A stretch of 20,691 nucleotides of DNA from Flavobacteriaceae bacterium (GTDB lineage: Bacteria > Bacteroidota > Bacteroidia > Flavobacteriales > Flavobacteriaceae), in contig JALRKI010000131.1 of the NCBI GenBank assembly GCA_023254815.1, positions 1-20,691 on the forward strand, given 5' to 3'. Under the pieces are notes generated by a model. The model had not been told where the DNA came from, made no database searches, and saw nothing but the letters and a program-made list of their open reading frames with translations. Both the position numbers and the translations under genes were made by a program. How positions within the stretch are numbered: position 1 is the stretch's first letter; every line of letters starts with the position of its first letter. This document shows, piece after piece, positions 1 to 7,611 of the stretch.

Positions 1-798
1 AGCCTTTGGAGATTCATGATTTTCAGTGAACAATTTTTTCAAGGTCATCGACTCTGAAGCATTGAGAAGCTCTATGGCTTTAAGGTAAAGAAACGTTTTT
101 TTGTTTTCAATAATATCTCCTCCAACTTGCTTTCCAAAAGTTTTTGGATCTCCAAATGCGTCCAAGTAATCATCTTGAAGCTGAAAAGCCACACCTAACT
201 CAATTCCAAAGGTGTACATATTGTTTTGATCACTGACAGAAGCGCGTGAAACTATTGCACCCATTTGAAGCGCAGCCGCCACCAAAACCGCTGTTTTCTG
301 ACGGATCATGGTCATATATTCCAACTCAGTCACTGTGTGTTGGGTTTCAAAATTGACATCCAACTGTTGACCTTCGCAAACTTCTAAAGCTACTTTATTG
401 AACACTTTCATGAGCTGAAAATATCGGTCATCGGAATATTTTTCTAATTCCTTATAGGCCAATATCATCATCGCATCCCCCGAAAGAATACCTGTGTTAG
501 TATCCCACTTTTTGTGGACAGTAGCCAAACCGCGTCGCATTGGAGCTTCATCCATGATATCATCATGAATCAAGGTAAAATTGTGAAAAATTTCCACCGC
601 CAAGGCGGCTCCCATAGCCTCATCTGTTTGAGATCCAAAGGCTTCTGCAGCCATAAGCGTCAAAAGCGGTCTGATTCTTTTGCCTCCTAGATCGAGAATA
701 TAATTGATGGGCTGGTACAACTCTACGGGTTGCCTTTGGACTTGGCTCTGCGATAAAGCCAAGTTAAATTTTTCACTGTAATAGCTCAGAAAATCCAT
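1..798 (-). CDS. trans-polyprenyl diphosphate synthase, 3' end beyond window
   Basis: This gene reads leftwards from an ATG at 798 and stays open for 266 codons to the window edge. Family members are about 320 residues, so roughly 55 C-terminal residues are missing. The enzyme condenses isopentenyl diphosphate with allylic diphosphates in the cytoplasm, supplying precursors for quinone side chains or carotenoids. The translation shows the substrate-binding GGKRIRP at residues 38-44, the first aspartate-rich motif DDIMD at 79-83 and the second, DDYLD, at 209-213. The first motif lacks the two-residue insertion of typical bacterial farnesyl synthases, and a Phe sits five residues before it. That combination resembles geranylgeranyl-type enzymes, but chain length cannot be fixed from this. 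It is divergent from the efflux operon, with 128 bp between the two starts. The family call is secure; the exact product is not. Confidence 0.95.
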   Translation of the reverse strand, partial: MDFLSYYSEKFNLALSQSQVQRQPVELYQPINYILDLGGKRIRPLLTLMAAEAFGSQTDEAMGAALAVEIFHNFTLIHDDIMDEAPMRRGLATVHKKWDTNTGILSGDAMMILAYKELEKYSDDRYFQLMKVFNKVALEVCEGQQLDVNFETQHTVTELEYMTMIRQKTAVLVAAALQMGAIVSRASVSDQNNMYTFGIELGVAFQLQDDYLDAFGDPKTFGKQVGGDIIENKKTFLYLKAIELLNASESMTLKKLFTENHESPKA

Positions 799-811
799 GA
801 GCGCAAGTTAG

Positions 812-840
812 CAGAATTATAAAACGATATGACATGCCAA
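812..840 (-). promoter_or_regulatory. Predicted Bacteroidota-type promoter of the polyprenyl synthase gene
   Basis: On the minus strand a TTG (-33 box, plus-strand 838-840) is followed after 18 bp by TAATTCTG (812-819), one mismatch from TAnnTTTG. The start codon at 798 lies 13 bp further on, giving the short leader common in this phylum. This is a pattern match only. Confidence 0.35.
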
Positions 841-867
841 GTAATAAATGTTAAATTTTATTAAACT

Positions 868-899
868 ATGGAAACTTATTTTGTTTTTAAAGTTTCCAT
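868..899. promoter_or_regulatory. Inverted repeat, probable TetR-family operator
   Basis: ATGGAAACTT (868-877) and AAGTTTCCAT (890-899) form a perfect 10-bp inverted repeat separated by 12 bp. It lies 28 bp before the tetR start and brackets the predicted -33 box, with the right arm between the -33 and -7 boxes. Dimers of TetR-family repressors bind such palindromes, so binding by the adjacent gene product would block transcription of the efflux operon. The repeat is seen directly; its role as operator is inferred from position. Confidence 0.65.
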
Positions 900-910
900 G
901 ATTACTTTCG
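880..910 (+). promoter_or_regulatory. Predicted promoter of the tetR-efflux operon
   Basis: TTTG at 880-883 is followed after 19 bp by TACTTTCG at 903-910, which fits the Bacteroidota pattern TTTG-N17-20-TAnnTTTG with one C for T. The tetR ATG at 927 is 16 bp downstream of the -7 box. The downstream genes overlap or have gaps of 7 bp or less, so this promoter probably drives all four. No other promoter stands out inside the operon. Confidence 0.55.
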
Positions 911-926
911 CGCCAGTTTTTGCAAT

Positions 927-1550
927 ATGTGTACACAGGAGTTAATTATATCTAAAGCCACCGAATTGTTCTTGACACTTGGATTTAAAAGTGTGACCAT
1001 GGATGATATTGCCCGACAAATTGGGATTTCAAAAAAAACCCTTTACATCCATTTTCAGAACAAAACTGCCTTGATTGAAAAGGCGACCTTCCAGCTATTT
1101 ACTAAAATTTCCTCAGGTATAGACCAAATCTGTGACCACTCTGCCAATCCCATCGAGGAGCTGTATGACGTCAAGCGATTTGTGATGAGTCACATGAAAA
1201 ACGAACGAATGTCTCCTCAATTTCAATTAAAAAAGTATTATCCCGAAATACACGATTTACTGTGGAAAAATCAATTTGAAAAGATGTATTTATGCATCCA
1301 TAACAGCATTCGCAAAGGTATCGATACTGACCTATTCCGTCAAGAGATTGATCCTGACTTTACTGCAAGGCTTTACTTTAATGGAATGATGGGTATTCGC
1401 GATGAACGCATTTTTCCGCCTACCTCCTTTACCCTTCACTATTTGGAAAACAGTTTTTTAGAGTACCATCTCAGGGCTCTGGTCACGGATAAAGGAATGA
1501 CAATATTAAAAGATTTTATTTCTAACAATAACTTTCAAAATGAAAAATAA
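927..1550 (+). CDS. TetR/AcrR-family transcriptional regulator of efflux operon
   Basis: A 207-residue regulator, normal length for the family. The N-terminal DNA-binding domain spans about residues 1-50. Its helix-turn-helix runs from about V23 to F43 and contains the family signature TMDDIARQIGISKKTLYIHF, followed by the usual NKTALI. The C-terminal two thirds are helical, poorly conserved ligand-binding and dimerisation sequence, so the inducer cannot be predicted. It is the first gene of the operon. Its last 11 bases overlap the start of the outer membrane factor gene, which implies translational coupling. A 10-bp inverted repeat over its own promoter suggests autorepression that also covers the pump genes and is released when a pump substrate binds. 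Confidence 0.92.
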   Translation: MCTQELIISKATELFLTLGFKSVTMDDIARQIGISKKTLYIHFQNKTALIEKATFQLFTKISSGIDQICDHSANPIEELYDVKRFVMSHMKNERMSPQFQLKKYYPEIHDLLWKNQFEKMYLCIHNSIRKGIDTDLFRQEIDPDFTARLYFNGMMGIRDERIFPPTSFTLHYLENSFLEYHLRALVTDKGMTILKDFISNNNFQNEK

Positions 1551-2880
1551 GTTTCTCAATCTACTTGCTTGGATTTTTCCCTTGGCAGTGCTGGCGCAAA
1601 GTCCCTACACCTTTACCATGCAAGAGGCTATTGATCACGCCTTAGTGCATAACACCAGAATTCTCAGTGCTCAAAAAGCTGTCTTGAGTGCAGAGTATGA
1701 GCGGCGTAAGACCATTGCTACAGGCCTCCCTCAAATCAAAGGAGATTTAAGCTACAACAACTGGCTCAAGCAACAAGTCTCGTTGATTCCTGCCGAATTT
1801 TTTGGTGGAAATCCGGGGGAATTTGCGGCGGTGACTTTTGGCACGAAACAAAACGCCGGTGTCTCGGCAGAATTGAGTCAACAACTGTTTAACGGGTCCT
1901 ATTTAGTAGGCCTTCAGGCTTCTAAAGTCTATTTGGCCATTTCCCAAAACGCTAAAGAAAAGTTAGAAACTGAAGTGGTCAAAGCCACCACCTCAGCCTA
2001 TGCCAATAGCCTAATGGCCGATGAGAGTATTCGTATTGCCGAGAAAAATTTAGGCGACATCAATAAGAATTTAAGAGACATCGAAGGCATGTTTGCCGAA
2101 GGGTTGGTTGAAGAAGAGAGCGTTGAGCAATTGCGCGTGTTGAAATCGACAGTCGAGGCCAATTACGACAATGGGAAAAGAATGCGAGATTTGGCGTATA
2201 ATATGTTAAAACTTGTTCTCGGTCTCAAAATAGATGATCAGATATTGTTGCAAGATGATTTGGAAAGTCTGGCAGTTCAAAACTTGGACTTAGCCCTTTT
2301 AGAGCAAGGATTTAAACTGGAAGAAAATGTTGATTTTCGAATAGCCAAAAATCAAGAAGAAAGCAGTAGTCTTCTATTGAAATTAGAAAAAAGCAAGGCA
2401 TTACCCCAATTGAATGCATTCATCAACGCAGGTTACAATGGCTTCAACAACGAGTTTAAGTTTACAGACGCTCAACAACAATGGTTTGGGTATTCGATGG
2501 CAGGCATTCGAATGTCTTTACCCATTTTCAGCAGTTTAGGAAGACAGGCATCGACTAATAAAGCCCGAATGAATTTGGACATGTCACAAATTCAATTGGA
2601 AGAGACTAGGCAACGTTTGTTTTTTGAACTTGAATCGGCAAAAAGCAACTTTCAATTTGCCATAGAAACCTACTACAACAATCAAGAAAATTTGCTTTTG
2701 GCTGAGAGAATTTCCTCCAAGAACCAAGTTAAATTTCTTGAGGGTATTGCGAGCAGTTTTGATTTACTTCAAGCTCAAAAGCAACTCTACGAAGCACAAT
2801 ACAATTACCTCAACTCTATGACAGAAGTCATCAATAAAAAAACAATCTTAGACACAATCCTCAACAATATTTCAAACTAA
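1540..2880 (+). CDS. TolC-like outer membrane efflux factor
   Basis: A 446-residue outer membrane channel protein that would form the trimeric exit duct of the RND pump. It begins with a signal peptide: a basic MKNK, a hydrophobic stretch and likely cleavage after AVLA, leaving a mature N-terminal Gln. The mature part has the two-fold repeated OEP layout, starting with the typical segment MQEAIDHALVHN (about residues 27-38). Long heptad-like helices rich in Ala, Glu, Gln and Lys follow at about 140-220 and 345-440, separated by beta-strand-like stretches. The start at 1540 lies inside the end of tetR (11-bp overlap), and the membrane-fusion gene begins 7 bp after its stop. This is the standard gene order for RND efflux operons in this phylum. 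Confidence 0.92.
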   Translation: MKNKFLNLLAWIFPLAVLAQSPYTFTMQEAIDHALVHNTRILSAQKAVLSAEYERRKTIATGLPQIKGDLSYNNWLKQQVSLIPAEFFGGNPGEFAAVTFGTKQNAGVSAELSQQLFNGSYLVGLQASKVYLAISQNAKEKLETEVVKATTSAYANSLMADESIRIAEKNLGDINKNLRDIEGMFAEGLVEEESVEQLRVLKSTVEANYDNGKRMRDLAYNMLKLVLGLKIDDQILLQDDLESLAVQNLDLALLEQGFKLEENVDFRIAKNQEESSSLLLKLEKSKALPQLNAFINAGYNGFNNEFKFTDAQQQWFGYSMAGIRMSLPIFSSLGRQASTNKARMNLDMSQIQLEETRQRLFFELESAKSNFQFAIETYYNNQENLLLAERISSKNQVKFLEGIASSFDLLQAQKQLYEAQYNYLNSMTEVINKKTILDTILNNISN

Positions 2881-2887
2881 ATTTATC

Positions 2888-4075
2888 ATGATTAAAATTT
2901 ATAACAAAAGTGCCTCAATTTTAGTTTTTGGATCAATCGCTTTACTAACATCATGCGGAGGAAATCCTGAACTTTCGGTCGAACAACTCGTTGCCCAAGG
3001 AGATCTCACGGCCATTCGCGAAAAACGAAATACACTGCTTTTGGAGCAGCAAGAGCGAAGCAATCAATTGCAGTTATTGGATGAAGCCATTGCTGATTTG
3101 TCTAAAGAACAATACTTGCCCTTAATCAGCACCCTAAAAGTCGAACCGAGAGTATTTCAACATTTCATCGATTTACAAGGAAGTGTAGCGACACGAGAAG
3201 ATGTTGTTGTATTTTCAGAAATGTCTGGTACCTTATATCAAATTGTAGTTTCTGAAGGACAACGTGTTGCTAAAGGGGCTATATTGGCAAAAATCGATGA
3301 TGGGGGGATGAGCCAACGTCGGGCTCAATTGGCTATTCAAATGAATTTGGCCAAGACGTCCTTTGAAAAACAAGAGCGGCTATGGAATCAAGGCATAGGA
3401 AGCGAAATGCAATTCCTTCAAGCCAAGGCCAATTATGAGGCTCAACTAGAAGGATTGAAACAACTCGACAGTCAGCTTAAGAAAACCGTGATTACAGCTC
3501 CTTTTAGCGGCGTTATCGACGACATCATGGCACAACAAGGCAGCGTAGTATATCCGGGACAATCGCCCATCATGCGCATTATTAATTTACAAAATATGTA
3601 TATAGAGGCCGAAGTTCCAGAAAGGCACTTGTCGGCTATTGCCAAAGGTGCTACTGTTGAGGTCTTTTTTCCAATACTTAATCGATCGGTCAATACAACA
3701 ATCAAACAGGTAGGTCAATACATCAACCAAGCCAATCGTACCTTTAAAATCGAAATTGCCGTGCCCAATTTGGATGGGATGATCAAGCCTAATCTAACAG
3801 GAAGAATTAAAATTAGCGACTACACCAAAGAGAATGCATTGGTAGTACCATTGAGTGTTATTTCTGAAAATGGGGAAAGTGAACAGTTTGTATATACCGT
3901 TACAAAAAGTGAAGACCAAGAGAGAGGCGTAGCTGAAAGGCGTGTTATTACAACAGGCTTGATTCAAGATGGGAAGGTTGAAGTGCTTTCTGGGTTAGAA
4001 CCACATGCCGAAATCATAACAGAAGGGGCTCGCAACGTAAGAGCAGGGCAAGCCGTTCAAATTATTTATCAATAA
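2888..4075 (+). CDS. RND efflux periplasmic adaptor (membrane-fusion lipoprotein)
   Basis: A 395-residue HlyD/AcrA-type adaptor linking the inner-membrane pump to the TolC-like channel. A lipobox LTSC places the lipidated cysteine at C23, followed by GGN. Residues about 36-75 form a strongly charged helix likely to be coiled coil. This is an N-terminal extension before the usual barrel-sandwich (lipoyl-like) half motif at about 95-135. A short alpha-hairpin (about 140-190), the second half motif with ITAPFSGVIDD (about 200-210) and beta-barrel and membrane-proximal domains complete the protein. Gaps of 7 bp upstream and 5 bp downstream place it firmly in the efflux operon. The substrate of the complex cannot be read from this subunit. 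Confidence 0.93.
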   Translation: MIKIYNKSASILVFGSIALLTSCGGNPELSVEQLVAQGDLTAIREKRNTLLLEQQERSNQLQLLDEAIADLSKEQYLPLISTLKVEPRVFQHFIDLQGSVATREDVVVFSEMSGTLYQIVVSEGQRVAKGAILAKIDDGGMSQRRAQLAIQMNLAKTSFEKQERLWNQGIGSEMQFLQAKANYEAQLEGLKQLDSQLKKTVITAPFSGVIDDIMAQQGSVVYPGQSPIMRIINLQNMYIEAEVPERHLSAIAKGATVEVFFPILNRSVNTTIKQVGQYINQANRTFKIEIAVPNLDGMIKPNLTGRIKISDYTKENALVVPLSVISENGESEQFVYTVTKSEDQERGVAERRVITTGLIQDGKVEVLSGLEPHAEIITEGARNVRAGQAVQIIYQ

Positions 4076-4080
4076 TCGTC

Positions 4081-7000
4081 ATGAGTCCTAATAAACCAAA
4101 AACAATCAAAGAATTCAAATGGTCAAGTTTAGCCATTGACAATAAGACCACTATATATGTGTTGATGGTCATTATCTTTTTTATGGGAATTGGAGCTTAC
4201 AACAGTATGCCGCGAGAAAGCTTTCCAGAAATTAAGGAAACCAAAGTGTATGTGAGCACCATCTATCCAGGTAACACGGCCGAAGATGTAGAAAAACTCA
4301 TCACCGATCCTCTTGAAGCCAAACTGAAAACTGTCAGTAATTTGGTTGAACTTACCTCCAGCTCGGAGGAAGATTACTCCATGATCATTGTAGAATTTGA
4401 TGATGACATTGACATTGAAGAGGCCAAACTCAAAGTGAAAGACATTGTTGATGAAGAAAAAGCTAGCGAAGACTGGCCAATATTCAACAATGCCAAGGTT
4501 GAACCCAATGTTTTTGAACTGAGTCCAGGTGAGGAAGTCCCAATTTTAACTATCAACCTAACTGGCGATTACCCTGTTCCACAACTCAAGGCCTACGGAA
4601 CTGTATTGGAAGAGGCTATTGAAGATCTCACAGAAATCAAAGAAGTGGATCTATTGGGAGTTCAAAATGAAGAAATCGAAGTCGCTGTAGACATCTATAA
4701 AATGATGTCCTCTAAGATCAGTTTCGACGACATTCTAACGGCCATTAGTCGGGAAAATATTACCATGTCTGCTGGTAATTTAGTTGCCAACGGACAACGA
4801 AGAACAGTAAGAGTAATTGGAGAAATAGAGAATCCCAAAGACCTTGAAGAGTTTGTGATTAAGTCCGAATTTGGAAACCCCATCTATCTTAAAGACATTG
4901 CCGAAGTAACGTTTAAGGAAGAGAAAAAGACCACCTATGCGAGAGAATTTGGAGATCCGGTGGTTATGTTGAACGTCAAAAAGCGCAGTGGTCAAAACAT
5001 GGTCAGTGCCATTGAAAAAATAAACAAAATCATCTTAGATACCCAAGCCAAAGTGTTTCCAAAGGACCTGGTTGTAACAACGGCCAACGACCAGTCAAGT
5101 CGTACCATTGGCCAAGTAGATGACTTGGTCAACAACATTATTTTTGGGATTCTTTTGGTAGTGACCGTATTGATGTTTTTTCTAGGTTTCAAAAACGCCC
5201 TTTTCGTCGGATTTGCTATTCCCATGTCCATGTTCATGTCGCTGATGATATTGTCTCAATTGGGCTATACCCTAAACACGATGATTTTGTTTGGGCTAAT
5301 CATGGGGCTGGGCATGTTAGTAGACAATGGAATTGTAGTGGTCGAAAACGTCTATCGACTCATGAAGCAAGAAGGAATGGGTCGAGTACAAGCTGCTAAA
5401 CAAGGAATTGGAGAAATTGCGTACCCTATCATCATTTCCACCGCAACAACTGTCGCCGCTTTCATTCCCCTTGGCCTATGGCCTGGATTAATTGGGCAGT
5501 TTATGATTTACTTCCCAATTACCCTTTCTGTAGTATTGGGTTCATCGCTTTTTGTGGCCATATTTTTCAATTCGGTATTAGTGTCCCAGTTCATGAAAAC
5601 CGAAGACAAGGAAATGCCTCTCAAAAGAATAATCCGTCTCTCTTCAATTATTGGAGGGCTCGGTTTGTTAATTTTCTTTTTTGGGGGCGCTTACAATTTT
5701 CTGGGAAGTGTCATGGTTGCAACGGCACTTTTACTTTGGATTTATAGACTATTCTTAAGAAAGATAGCTAACAATTTCCAAACCAACACTGTTGGAAAAT
5801 GGGAGCGCTTTTATGAAAAATCGGTTAGAAATGCTCTGCAAGGTAAACGCCCAATTTGGATTGTCCTTGGCACAACCATCCTTCTTCTTGGTGCATTCAT
5901 GACCTTCGGTATATCCATAGGAAGTCAGCGCACTAAGGTTGAGTTTTTTCCGGACAACGAGCCCAATCAGATCATTGTATTTGTTGAATACCCCGAAGGC
6001 ACTGACATTGAAAAAACCAACCAACTCACCTTACAAATAGAATCGAGAATTTACGACATCCTTGAAGACGCCGTTTACAAGGACGGCTCAATTAATTTTA
6101 TGGTTGAGAACGCGGTATCACAAGTTGGTCGAGGTGCAGGAAATCCTCAAACGGACGCAGGCTCTGCCGCAGCAATGCCTCATCGCAGTAAGATAACCGT
6201 TGCAATGAGAGAATATAAATACCGCAAAGGCATGAGCAGTGGGGAATTGCAAAAAAAAATTCAAAACTCGCTTCAAGGTGTTTTTCCTGGTGTAGCAATT
6301 TCGGTTGAAAAGGACGCCTCTGGGCCGCCTGTTGGTTATCCGATAAATATTGAAATTGAAGGACCGGACTATTCCGAAATCATCCAAGTAGCAGAAAATA
6401 TTCGAACCTATATCAATTCCAAAAATATTGGAGGTATCGATCAACTCAAAATTGACGTCAACAAGTCTAAGCCAGCAATGCAGGTCAATGTAGATCGCAA
6501 AAAAGCTGGAGAGCTTGGGGTTCGTACCGGAATGATAGCTCAACAGTTAAGAAATAGTATTTTTGGAAGCAAGGCTGGGATTTACAAGCTCAACGGTGAC
6601 GATTATAACATTAACGTCCGTTTTAACAATGAAAATCGTTATGACAGAAATGCCATTTTCGACCAGTCATTGACTTTTAGAGATATGGCCTCTGGGAAAA
6701 TTAAAGTTATTCCCATTTCTTCACTGGTGGAACAAAACAATGCTTCTGGATTTAGTGCCATTAAACACAGGGATACCAAACGCGTGGTCACTATCTATTC
6801 TGCCTTGGAGCCAGGTTATACCGATGCTGGAGCTGTGGTCGATCAAGTCAAAGAAATTATGAGAAATTACGACCGAATTCCTGATCACGTAACTGTTGAT
6901 TACACCGGTCAAATTGAGGAGCAGGGCAAACAAATGGCTTTTCTGATTGGAGCATTTTTCTCCGGACTTGGATTAATTTTCTTAATTCTTATCTTCCAAT

Positions 7001-7563
7001 TCAACTCGGTATCAAAACCATCGATCATTATGTTAGCTATTTTCCTCAGTTTGATTGGAGTATTTGGAGGATTGGTAATAACTGGACGTCCGTTTGTAAT
7101 TATGATGACCATGATGGGCATAATTGCCCTGGCTGGAATTGTGGTAAACAATGGCGTCGTTCTGCTAGACTATACCCAATTGTTAGTCGATAGAAAAAAA
7201 GAAGAACTAGGACTTCTAAAGCATCAATTTCTGTCAAAAGAAGACACCCTGGAATTGATAGTTGCAGGTGGAAAAGCGAGGCTCAGACCTGTTTTACTGA
7301 CCGCCATTACTACCATTTTGGGGCTCATCCCTCTCGCAACAGGATTGAACATCAATTTCTATACTTTGTTTAGCGATCTCGATCCCGACATATATTTGGG
7401 AGGAGACAACGTCAGGTTCTGGGGTCCTCTGGCATGGACGGTAATTTATGGACTGATGGTCGCTACATTTTTGACTTTAATCGTAGTTCCTGTGTTGTTC
7501 TACTTGATTTCGAAATTGAAAATATGGATTAATGCGCAATTTGTAAATCAGATTAATGAATAA
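4081..7563 (+). CDS. RND-family efflux pump, inner-membrane permease
   Basis: A 1160-residue AcrB/CusA-superfamily proton-driven exporter, longer than AcrB (about 1050). It has an N-terminal membrane helix (about residues 20-40), a periplasmic porter domain, helices 2-6 (about 345-505), the second porter half and a C-terminal helix bundle (about 960-1150). The helix-4 motif GMLVDNGIVVVEN keeps the first Asp (D415), but the second Asp of AcrB (D408) is N416. In helix 10 the position of AcrB Lys940 is Asn (N1023, in GIVVNNGVV). Two extra hydrophobic segments at about 517-536 and 540-556 lie between helices 6 and 7, suggesting about 14 membrane segments. These differences argue against calling it AcrB; a drug, lipid or small-molecule substrate remains open. 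It is the last gene of the operon. Confidence 0.94.
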   Translation: MSPNKPKTIKEFKWSSLAIDNKTTIYVLMVIIFFMGIGAYNSMPRESFPEIKETKVYVSTIYPGNTAEDVEKLITDPLEAKLKTVSNLVELTSSSEEDYSMIIVEFDDDIDIEEAKLKVKDIVDEEKASEDWPIFNNAKVEPNVFELSPGEEVPILTINLTGDYPVPQLKAYGTVLEEAIEDLTEIKEVDLLGVQNEEIEVAVDIYKMMSSKISFDDILTAISRENITMSAGNLVANGQRRTVRVIGEIENPKDLEEFVIKSEFGNPIYLKDIAEVTFKEEKKTTYAREFGDPVVMLNVKKRSGQNMVSAIEKINKIILDTQAKVFPKDLVVTTANDQSSRTIGQVDDLVNNIIFGILLVVTVLMFFLGFKNALFVGFAIPMSMFMSLMILSQLGYTLNTMILFGLIMGLGMLVDNGIVVVENVYRLMKQEGMGRVQAAKQGIGEIAYPIIISTATTVAAFIPLGLWPGLIGQFMIYFPITLSVVLGSSLFVAIFFNSVLVSQFMKTEDKEMPLKRIIRLSSIIGGLGLLIFFFGGAYNFLGSVMVATALLLWIYRLFLRKIANNFQTNTVGKWERFYEKSVRNALQGKRPIWIVLGTTILLLGAFMTFGISIGSQRTKVEFFPDNEPNQIIVFVEYPEGTDIEKTNQLTLQIESRIYDILEDAVYKDGSINFMVENAVSQVGRGAGNPQTDAGSAAAMPHRSKITVAMREYKYRKGMSSGELQKKIQNSLQGVFPGVAISVEKDASGPPVGYPINIEIEGPDYSEIIQVAENIRTYINSKNIGGIDQLKIDVNKSKPAMQVNVDRKKAGELGVRTGMIAQQLRNSIFGSKAGIYKLNGDDYNINVRFNNENRYDRNAIFDQSLTFRDMASGKIKVIPISSLVEQNNASGFSAIKHRDTKRVVTIYSALEPGYTDAGAVVDQVKEIMRNYDRIPDHVTVDYTGQIEEQGKQMAFLIGAFFSGLGLIFLILIFQFNSVSKPSIIMLAIFLSLIGVFGGLVITGRPFVIMMTMMGIIALAGIVVNNGVVLLDYTQLLVDRKKEELGLLKHQFLSKEDTLELIVAGGKARLRPVLLTAITTILGLIPLATGLNINFYTLFSDLDPDIYLGGDNVRFWGPLAWTVIYGLMVATFLTLIVVPVLFYLISKLKIWINAQFVNQINE

Positions 7564-7587
7564 ATGGGAGAGTCAAACTGACTTCAT

Positions 7588-7595
7588 TACTTTTG
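7588..7595 (+). promoter_or_regulatory. Predicted -7 box of the aspS promoter
   Basis: TACTTTTG matches TAnnTTTG exactly and ends 16 bp before the aspS ATG, the same distance as in the tetR promoter. No convincing TTTG -33 box is seen 17-20 bp upstream. An AGTCA-aac-TGACT repeat (7571-7583) lies just before it and may be chance. Confidence 0.4.
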
Positions 7596-7611
7596 CATTA
7601 AATTAACTTGT

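Noticed and set aside
6118..6543. 141-codon open frame antisense to the RND permease
   Set aside because: It lies wholly inside a strongly conserved coding region, has a Cys/His-rich unlikely composition and no recognisable motif; a shadow of the real gene.
7571..7583. AGTCA-aac-TGACT inverted repeat between the RND pump and aspS
   Set aside because: Only 5-bp arms and no T-run, so it is neither a convincing terminator nor a clear operator; easily chance.
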